A stretch of 64,000 nucleotides of DNA from Symsagittifera roscoffensis (lineage: Eukaryota > Xenacoelomorpha > Acoela > Convolutidae): positions 16,846,572 through 16,910,571 of the forward strand of contig NC_087065.1 in the NCBI RefSeq assembly GCF_963678635.1. Reading direction: 5' to 3'. The notes under the pieces are model-generated. The model ran no database searches. It was not told the DNA's origin and worked only from the letters and a program-made list of their open reading frames with translations. The translations under genes were made by a program, and so were the position numbers. Shown here piece by piece: positions 56,701 through 64,000 of this stretch (position 1 is the first letter of the stretch; every line of letters begins with the position of its first letter).

Positions 56701-58306
56701 TTACCAATTTTTAATAACAGTTTTTATCTTCGGAAACAAAATTGAAAAAAAAATATTGACTCGAATTTTTGTTACAGCGACTCGTAGAGGATCTATCAAA
56801 AATTGTTAAATTAATTGAGAATAGTCCGATAGCTATTGCAGGAAAATTTAAAATTTGGAAAGCTGAGGGGAAAAGCGCGGTTACATTCAGTCCAGATTTA
56901 CATGTTTTGCTCTTTTTTTTCAATGCATGTACGTTCTTATTCGACCTAGAACATTAACGTGACTTCACTACTAAAGCCGTATTTAGCCAAGCCTTGTTTA
57001 ACCTCAAGCTAGGGATTAAGTGAGATCTCGTCCGCACATATTATCAACCCATGGCAGATATTATTTAAAAAAATCACTTTTCTGAGTGTATCGATGACTA
57101 TGGACTACTATTTAGTGTAGCTGGAAGGTTGTATTCTCGTTCCAGCACAGAACAGCTCGATTCATAATTTGACTGAAATATTCGAACGATTTCTGGTTTT
57201 CGACCCAATTCGAGACTAAAGACACTTTATGGGTTCACCAGGCCAATTCATGGGTCAAACAAGGTTGCGATAAATTTCAGAGTCAAATAGCAGGTCTAAC
57301 ATGGTGGAAGTCTGAAAGGAACAGGGTCGAATCAAAAACCAATTCGGATAGAATCCCTGGACGAAACGAAGTCAAGTGTTTTTACAATATTTATTTTTGA
57401 AATCATATTATCACATTATTTAAATATGAGCAGAAATGTTTAGCTAAAAAATTTACATTCGAGAGCTTGCTTGAAAAATTTCTAATTTTAGCAAAAAGTT
57501 TAATATATCGAAAATCAACGGCTCCAGAATTCGTCAAGATTATTTAACAATAAGAGTTTCAATCTTTTTGTTGGAAATTGAAATCTTAAGCTAGTGCAAA
57601 AGTAAAAAATCTTACCTAAAAAGCAATTGGCGTTACCATGATTTTTTAATTCCAGAGAACCATATTTTTTGGCTTTGCTCAAAGACACACTGAAATCATA
57701 TATGCAAAACAAAGCCTTCAATTTTCTGACTGCACTTTAATTAGTCTCCAATTTTTTTGGTATTTTATAACATTCGGACTTTAAATATCAGTTTTGAATT
57801 TTAAATCTTAGTTATATACATAAACAAGACTGCGCATATCAGCGCAAAAACCTGAATTTTCCAATTACTTTTTAAAACTAATGGAGTAGTTTTTGCTAAT
57901 AAACATGATGAAGTTTTCAACAAAGGAAAAACAAAACTTTCAGATTAAACAGATCAATTAGCATGCTTCAATTCAGCTCAGATCAATTTGTAAGAGGAAC
58001 TAAATCTCCGCTTACGCTTTAAAAGCACGAAATATATTGCGCGTTAATTATCCCAATTGCTTAAACTGGCAACCTTCACACTCTCATATCCTTATAAAAA
58101 TATCAAAGGTGACAGATCTTTTTAAACTTCGTCGCTTTCTTCCACATTTGGAGCAATAATGTGACCTCATTTCAATTGGGAACAGTTTTGCGTGCGGTTT
58201 AATAAACTGTGCTATGCTTTAAACAATAGATAAAGTCTTGAAATTTTTGAACCGCCGTTATTGAAAGACTCAAAGAGTATCAAATATAGTGAGTAGAATG
58301 GAGACC
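56701..58306. other. Intron 1, noncoding
   Basis: Nothing recognised; short random frames only. Confidence 0.4.
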
Positions 58307-58637
58307 GATGGTTTAGCAGACCAATCTTTTAGCATAAAAACTGAAAAATTGTTCTTTTAGCAGACCAACGTAATTAAGTCATGGATGATGATAATTCGTT
58401 GCCAAGCTTCCCCAGTAAAGACATTTATCTCACGATTAGCCAAAAAACTATCAATCTCAAAAACACAACAGTCTGATTTAGCTGCAAAACAAAGATTTAC
58501 GCACACAATAACACTCGTGTTGAATTGAAGCGCAGCGGAGCAGGCGGTCGCTAATCGACAATGCCGCGTTTGAAGTTAGCTAACTGATTTTATAATTGTT
58601 CTGAGTCTGCTAAAAGATTAGTCTGCTAAAAAAAACC
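58307..58637. mobile_element. Foldback element with TTTAGCAGAC ends
   Basis: GGTTTAGCAGACCAATCTTT TAGCA on the left (58310-58334) is inverted on the right (TGCTAAAAGATTAGTCTGCT, 58608-58627). TTTAGCAGAC also occurs inside the left arm. No coding capacity. Confidence 0.55.
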
Positions 58638-58929
58638 GCACTGCTAAAATCTCTAGCACGGGGTAGAATACCTACTTTGAAACACTTACATTTCAAATTC
58701 GAGTCATTCTCTTAACTTTTTTAAAGACTGATCTGAATAAACCACTCAAAGCATATATATTCTTTACTTAATTCGAACAATAAAAATACCTAATTTAAAC
58801 TGCTGAAAAATCTGTTTGATGAAATGAAACCAAATAAAGAAGTTGTTCTTAGGACTGCTCGTATACAAAGCAAAACCCTGAATTTTTCAACCGCCCCTCA
58901 CTCCATATCGAGAACAGTTTTCGGGAAAA

Positions 58930-59056
58930 GAAAAAGGAAGAAACTCAGTTTAGTTGGAAACTCAGTTTAGTCGAACTAAAAAAAGTATCTAAGATTTTCA
59001 AAGTTTTTCTTGAAAATGCCCACCTCGAGAAAATTCTAGATCCACCTTTCTGGCAA
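58930..59056. mobile_element. hAT-like fragment
   Basis: Ends ATTCTAGATCCACCTTTCTG, a decayed CCGCCCCTG-type right end, preceded by GTCGAACTAAAAAAAGTAT-like family sequence. Truncated. Confidence 0.4.
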
Positions 59057-59224
59057 CGTCTATTGAAGGTCATAATTTAGCTTTGAAAGATTCTTCAAGT
59101 CAATAAAACTTTGGACCCATATAAGATTTTGTAAGTTTTCGTCTGATAATGAATTGTGTCGGACAATTTGATGGCTTTTTCCGTTCAGGTAAATTTCTCT
59201 TCGACAAACAGTACTCCTATTAGA

Positions 59225-59424
59225 GGCTCTTTCTCCTTTTTCCACACCTCACACGAGCATTAACTTTATGGTGTAAAGAGTGGTTTTACCAGGTTGATTA
59301 TGAACACCAAATTATCTTTGCCATGGCCTTATTCGTCCGTATGCCAATTTTCATAACAATTGAATAATTTGAACTAATTTTTCATCTGTAAATTTTTACA
59401 GATGGGGGAGAAGGAAAAAGAGCT
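59225..59424. mobile_element. About 200 bp MITE of the GGCTCTTTTTCC family
   Basis: Begins GGCTCTTTCTCCTTTTTCCA and ends GGGGGAGAAGGAAAAAGAGCT. It has GAGTGGTTTTACCAGGTTGA inside. Same orientation as 29698-29905, far from the 28-30 kb cluster. Confidence 0.7.
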
Positions 59425-59485
59425 CTTCGTGAGATTTGAAGGCTTGTAGTTTGGCAGTTGCTGATTTGAGGTTGCTAGCTGAATG

Positions 59486-59542
59486 GTTCGGATCTTGTTA
59501 ACTACTTTCCCCTATAGGGGGAATAGTTAACAAGATCCGAAC
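59486..59542. repeat. 57 bp near-perfect palindrome
   Basis: GTTCGGATCTTGTTAACTAC on the left is mirrored by AGTTAACAAGATCCGAAC on the right around CCCCTATAGGGGG. Related half-sites (GGGGGTAGATAACAAGATCC near 59688; GGGGGATAGTTACCTGCGCC at 60001; GGGGGAATAGTTACCTGCGCC near 61738) lie nearby. Confidence 0.8.
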
Positions 59543-59550
59543 TACTTACA

Positions 59551-60990
59551 TTTTCTGAAAACTGTTTTAAGCTATTGAAAAGGTGGCAGCCAAAATTCAG
59601 AAATTTAACTTTGGCTGCCATATTTTCAAGGGCTGAAAACAATTGTCAGAAAATGTAATTAATTAAAATTTTTCATTAACGGGGGGGGGGGTAGATAACA
59701 AGATCCGAGCTACATACCTTTTCTCAAAAATGTTTTAAGCTATTGAAAATATAGCAGCCAAAGTGCATTTCTGAAAACCAAAATATATTTCGATATACAG
59801 AAATTCAATCTTGATTGCCAATTTTTCCATAGCTTAAAACTTTTTTCAGAAAATTTAATCCATTAAATTTTAAATAGACTTATTATATGAATAGCGAGTA
59901 ATACAAATACGAACAAGCGAAATTGAAAACCCAATTAACTTTTGACATTTTTGAAAAAATTATTTTTTATAAAAATGGTTGGTAAAAAAAAACATGAATA
60001 GGGGGATAGTTACCTGCGCCGAAGTTTCATGGATAAAAATCAATTAACGGATTTTCGTTCACTAAAATGTTGTCTATATATTCGATTATCACGGCAAATT
60101 TAGACACCGTAATGGATTGAAGATAAAACCCAATGGAAAAAACCCATGAAATTTGTAAATAAAACCCATGAAATTTGCCGTGATTAAACCCATGATAAAA
60201 CCCATGATATTTGATTAAATTTTGTATATAATGACTATACTTTTTGCAACTTTCTGCAAAACTTGAACGAAAGCAATCAACCAGGAGCGGCCAATAAGTA
60301 AAAATTAACTCTCTCTTATGCTCCTTCCTACCCCTCCCTTTAGTCCACCCCACGTCCCCCATGTCCCTCGCATTGTCCCCCTCTCGTTCTCCTCATCTTC
60401 CGCTTCTTCCCCTCATTTAAATCCAAACCATCCCCTTACCACCACACCCCTACTAAACACTAAACACCCCCACCAGGACAGGTAACTATGTACTACAGGT
60501 TAACGTGGGTGGATTGAATGGTGAAGGGTCTACCTCACACCAACCCTCTCCCCACACACATACATACTTCTCCAGCCCCCCACACGGTTACCCATACTAC
60601 ATAATTACCTATCTTACATCATTACTACATATGGGGATGTTCAGTGGGGGGGTTTGGTGTTTTGTGCGTGTGTAGGGGGAGGTGTTGTTCTTGTTGTGTG
60701 TTTGTGAGTGTGTGGGAGAGGGCTGTTGTGGGGTATAAAAATTCACACAAAAAAAACGCGAGCTTTTATAAATTTTCAGAAACGCGTTTGAAATTAGGAA
60801 AAAAAGTTGTTTTAAGCGAGAGGACAAAATAACTAACTTAATTTATTAGTTATTTGTTTTTTGTTAAAAAATAGTGGCATTATGATCCATTTTATACCGA
60901 TTATAATAGACTATTTCAGTTATTTTTAGAGACTGACAATGAAAATCGAATATAATCGATTATTAATAATGAAAATTCAGTGCGGGTAAC
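59551..60990. repeat. Composite repeat, copy A: hairpins, ATCGATT arms, C-rich core
   Basis: Hairpins around GTGGCAGCCAAA...TTTGGCTGCCA (59551-59660) and a diverged second hairpin (59710-59855). Then GATAGTTACCTGCGCCGAAG, TTTCATGGATAAAAATCAAT and TTGTCTATATATTCGATTAT. Then a C-rich core (60320-60600) with ACCAGGACAGGTAACTATGT, a GT-rich part, and an ATCGATTA arm ending CAGTGCGGGT near 60988. Confidence 0.6.
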
Positions 60991-61011
60991 AAATTCCAAA
61001 AGGGAGAAATA

Positions 61012-61100
61012 TCAAACAGTCTAGTAAAATCAAACAGTCTAGCAAACGGTCCGGGAAAATCAAACCAAACGGTCCGGGAAAATCAAACAGTCTAGTAAAA
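61012..61100. repeat. Short compound tandem repeat
   Basis: AAATCAAACAGTCTAGTAAA and AAACGGTCCGGGAAAATCAA alternate several times between the two composite copies. Confidence 0.7.
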
Positions 61101-61236
61101 TTTATCGCTGTCAAAAAAAGTCAAACGCAGATAACTTTTGAGATAAGAGATTGAAGGCAGATATTTTTCTACTTAAGCTGAAAGTTGACCTTGTTTGTTC
61201 CATTTGGTCGAATTTTAAGCAGACTTTGTTACTTTT

Positions 61237-62425
61237 TCTGAAAATTGTTCTAAGCTATTGAAAATGTGGCAGCATTGAACTAGATTTCCATTTTCAGAAA
61301 TTCAACTGTGGCTGCCCCATTTTCAATTGCTTATAACAAACAAAATTCAACTTTGAAATCCAAAATCAGCTCTTTGGAATCGAAATTCAGCTCTTTGGAA
61401 TCAGATTTGTTTTAAAATTGAGTTCAGATAAGTTTAATTGAAACCGAAATATAGATTTGTTTTTAGATTGAATTTCGATAAGCCATTGAAAATGTATCAG
61501 CCAAAGTCTGTTTCTGAAAAGCGCAATATGTTTCGATATACAGAAATTCAAATTTGATTCCATAGCCTAAAGCATTTTTCAGAAGTTTTTTTTCGTTAAG
61601 TTTTAAATAGAGTTATTTTATAAATAGTGAGTAATACAAATACGAACACTCGAACGTGAAAACAAAATTAAATTTTGACATTTTTGAAAAGAATTTTTTC
61701 TATAGAAATGGTTGTCAAAAAACACATACATGCATAGGGGGAATAGTTACCTGCGCCGAAATTTCATGGATAAAAATCGATTATAATGGTTTTTTGTTGA
61801 CTGAAATGTTGTCTATATAATCGAATTTTATCATGGCAAATTTAGACAACGTAATAGATTTTTGATCCATTTTAACAGATTTTTCGAAAAAAAATCCCTT
61901 AAAATCCCTTACAATCGCTTATAATCCATTTTTTTTTAAATAATAGATTGGTTTTTTTTGTACACAAAACCCATGAAAATTGATTTAATTTTGTAAATAA
62001 TGACTCTACTGTTTGCAACTTTCTGCAAAAATCGAACGAACAGAATCATCCAGGGTGGGCCAATATGCAGAAATTAGTCCCACTCCCCTTGCACTCCCCA
62101 CACCCACGACCCCCTCCCATTAGTCCCCCCACATTCCCCAACCTCGTACCCCCCACTCATTCCCCTCATCCCCACCTCCTTTCCCGCATTTAAACCCAAA
62201 CCACGCCCCTCCCCAGCACACTTCTACTAAACACCCCCACCAGGACAGGTAACTATGTAATACAGGTAAACGTGGGTGGGTTGATTGGTGAAGGGTCTAC
62301 ACACCATCCCTCTCCCCCCACACACACACCACTCCAGCCCCGACACGGTTACCCATACTACATAATTACCTTTCCTACACAATTACTACATATGGGGATG
62401 TTTGGTGGGGGGGGGTTGGTGTTTT

Positions 62426-62456
<31 letters not shown>

Positions 62457-62720
62457 GGGGAGGTGTTGTAGGTGATACGTTCTTTTGAAAAAATGAAAAC
62501 AGCACCCCAAAAGAATTTAATAAATGGATTATTATTCATTATAATCAATTTAAGTTGATGATTTTTCTTTTGATAAAATTTTTTGATAATAAGTTGAAAA
62601 TAATCGATTATAATCAATCATGATCGATTATATTGGGATTTAATTGCTTAAAAAATAGTGTCCTTAAGATCCATTTTCAATCGGTTACAATCGATTATTT
62701 ATGTTATTTTTATTTATTCG
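61237..62720. repeat. Composite repeat, copy B
   Basis: Same order as copy A, offset about 1.74 kb: hairpins (61237-61335, 61480-61585), GAATAGTTACCTGCGCCGAA, TTTCATGGATAAAAATCGAT, C-rich core with ACCAGGACAGGTAACTATGT (62240-62260), GT-rich part with a run of 21 G (62440-62460), then AATCGATTATAATCAATCAT. Confidence 0.6.
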
Positions 62721-62775
62721 GTTGCGATATAAGCAGACTTCGGTTGCGATATAAGCAGACTTCGGTTGCGATAAG
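62719..62775. repeat. 22 bp tandem repeat, 2.6 copies
   Basis: CGGTTGCGATATAAGCAGAC TT at 62719, 62741 and, partial, 62763; the full copies are identical. Confidence 0.9.
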
Positions 62776-63421
62776 TGTGAAAACTTTATTCGAAATTCCC
62801 TTAAAAAAGGCTTTCTAAACAATAAAAAACTCATTAAATATCACGGATTGCTGGTTTCTGACGAAGTTGCACAAAAGATTTTGTTGATCACATTAACAAA
62901 AACATTCAAGTACAAACAACTCAAAAATAATTTTTTTTTCAGAAGCCGAAACTCTGTTCCTTTTTCAATTTTTGGCAATAAGCGATTGAAAGCAGCAATG
63001 ATAAAAAATATTTGTGGCTAAAATAACGGAAAATGTTCAAATCATGGTCAAATTTTGCATAATATTGCCTAAAATATAAAAACAAACATAATTTTGCCTA
63101 AAAATAAAAAACTCACTATCGCACAAAATGCTGAAAAATTCTAGATTTTTTTTCTTTAAGATTTGTTGCATTTTTTGCGATCTGAAAAGGAGCATAAACA
63201 CTACGTTTCCAATGAAACGACTAAATAAATAAAACTTTCCTCGACCAACTTTTGGAATTTTTTTTTAATTCGAGTTTTGATTGGAAGTTCTTGAATATGA
63301 TGCCACATTTTACCCTCTATAAAATTTTTAGCGGTAGTCAAAATTGGGCGAAAAAAACTCACCTTGAGCCATAGTTTCTTCCCATTTACGAGAGTGGTCG
63401 GAAGAATGAGAAAAAATTAAC
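62776..63421. other. Intron 1, right end, noncoding
   Basis: AT-rich sequence with nothing recognised up to the exon 1 donor. Confidence 0.4.
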
Positions 63422-63655
63422 CTGATGATCGGAGTTGAGAACTGTTGTTGTTGATCAAATGATACATCTTGATTGGTCCTGCTCCTCTCGTAGCCTCGTC
63501 CTCCTCCTCTGACGTCATTCTGGCTGCTTCGTTCAAACCCCATGACGTCATTCACACTGCCCGAGTAGCTCCTTCTGTAGGACCCAGTCGACGTCTGTTT
63601 GTTCACACGGGAATTCGGGTACATTGGAGGCCGGCCGGAAATGTCCTGCTGGGAT
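63422..63655 (-). CDS. Exon 1 seen of the large minus-strand gene (5' part lies outside or further upstream)
   Basis: Exon of an unrecognised protein. It reads SQQDISGRPPMYPNSRVNKQ at its start and ends in a Gln run followed by FSTPII. The acceptor is the minus-strand TGTAG just before 63655, and the donor is CAG|GTTAAT after 63422. Length is 234 nt: 1 nt finishing a split codon, 77 codons, and 2 nt carried over. The 2 nt (AG) join the first A of the next exon to make Arg, so the frame continues. Composition is Ser/Arg/Gly-rich (RGGGRGYERSR) and looks disordered. A Met at 63624 could be a start, but the frame stays open upstream and the acceptor is good, so I prefer an internal exon. What is seen: open frame and splice signals. 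What is inferred: membership of the same gene as the exons below. Confidence 0.68.
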
Positions 63656-64000
63656 CTACAGCACAGTCGTATATGCGGCAGGAGTAAACCTTCATTTGAT
63701 TTAATTTTTTCCCCTTTTTCTTTGCTTTTAAATAATTCGTGAGAGCGATATATTTGTGCTTAGGCTAATAAATGTGGCGGTTATAAAACATCCAAAATGG
63801 GCGCTTATAACTAATTATGATTTTGATGAATATACAACTATAATTGTAATAAAGTCAATTATTTTATCTTTTTACTGAGTGCGGGTAGGCTTGATGGAAA
63901 AAAATGCAAATTAAAAAATTGTGAAATATTTCTAATTAGGAAAACGAATGTTTCAAAATATGGCTGAAATGTTGCGGCAGTTACTCATAATACCACAATG
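63656..64000. other. Upstream intron or flank of the large gene, with a repeat end
   Basis: About 63800-63885 carries ATTATGATTTTGATGAAT, AATAAAGTCAATTA words and ends GAGTGCGGGTAGGC, the right end of the ATCGATT/GTGCGGG family. No coding sequence. Confidence 0.4.

Larger units (their letters stand above)
11225..63655 (-). other. Span of the large minus-strand gene (eight exons, seven introns, about 52 kb)
   Basis: Exon chain: 63655-63422, 56092-55799, 55388-55044, 32933-32767, 21362-17701, 16382-16203, 12023-11934, 11443-11225. Intron lengths are about 7.3 kb, 0.41 kb, 22.1 kb, 11.4 kb, 1.3 kb, 4.2 kb and 0.49 kb. Coding total is 5191 nt, which minus the first split base is exactly 1730 codons including the stop. 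Seven junctions kept in phase by chance is unlikely. The product is a long, hydrophilic, mostly disordered protein. That it is one transcript is an inference; the weakest joins are exon 4 to exon 5 (GC donor, 11.4 kb) and exon 5 to exon 6 (weak acceptor). Confidence 0.6.

Noticed and set aside
60609..60832. GT-rich and Pro/Thr-rich frames
   Set aside because: Low-complexity translation of the GT/C-rich part of the composite repeat.

Overview
This is an AT-rich eukaryotic window, almost certainly from an invertebrate animal. It has GT-AG introns up to about 22 kb, a CR1/L2-type LINE, hAT-like elements, several MITE and foldback families, satellite DNA and a short TTAGGG-like tract. Nothing looks prokaryotic: no operons and no dense coding. 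I cannot name the species. Two runs of N (32957-32979 and 52187-52386) are assembly gaps.

The backbone is one large minus-strand gene that I could follow through eight exons from 63655 down to a stop codon at 11225. The eight exons total 5191 nt. Every junction I propose keeps the reading frame (introns 1-3 phase 2, intron 4 phase 1, introns 5-7 phase 0). The result is 1729 residues plus a stop, open at the 5' end. The product is largely low-complexity: Ser/Arg-rich and Pro-rich stretches, a 35-residue internal duplication, and a long Gln/Asn-rich segment. I do not recognise its family. Its introns make up most of the window and hold nearly everything else.

Layout. 1-11 kb: noncoding repeats, a LINE relic (about 3.75-4.95 kb), diverged tandem repeats, and a foldback element with minisatellite arms (9459-10323). 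11.2-21.4 kb: the last four exons of the large gene, with a 1.14 kb TIR element and a tRNA-like sequence in the introns. 21.4-32.8 kb (intron 4, a GC-AG intron supported by frame): a small CxxC protein gene on the plus strand, a BED-finger/hAT-derived gene on the minus strand, and MITEs and hAT-like fragments, some nested. 32.9-55.0 kb (intron 3): the 5' part of a LINE, then a tandem array of three roughly 5 kb units, each made of a dead 5'-truncated LINE plus several diverged satellite monomers, with an un-inserted satellite continuation at the right end. 55.0-56.1 kb: two more exons. 56.1-63.4 kb (intron 1): hAT-like, foldback and hairpin repeats and a duplicated C-rich/ATCGATT composite repeat. 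63.4-63.7 kb: the most upstream exon seen.

The most interesting structure is the LINE-plus-satellite higher-order array at 33.2-51 kb. The LINE was already dead (shared frameshifts, lost YADD motif) when it was amplified. The three units give conflicting sister relationships, which points to unequal exchange or gene conversion. The left edge looks like a fourth unit that collapsed.
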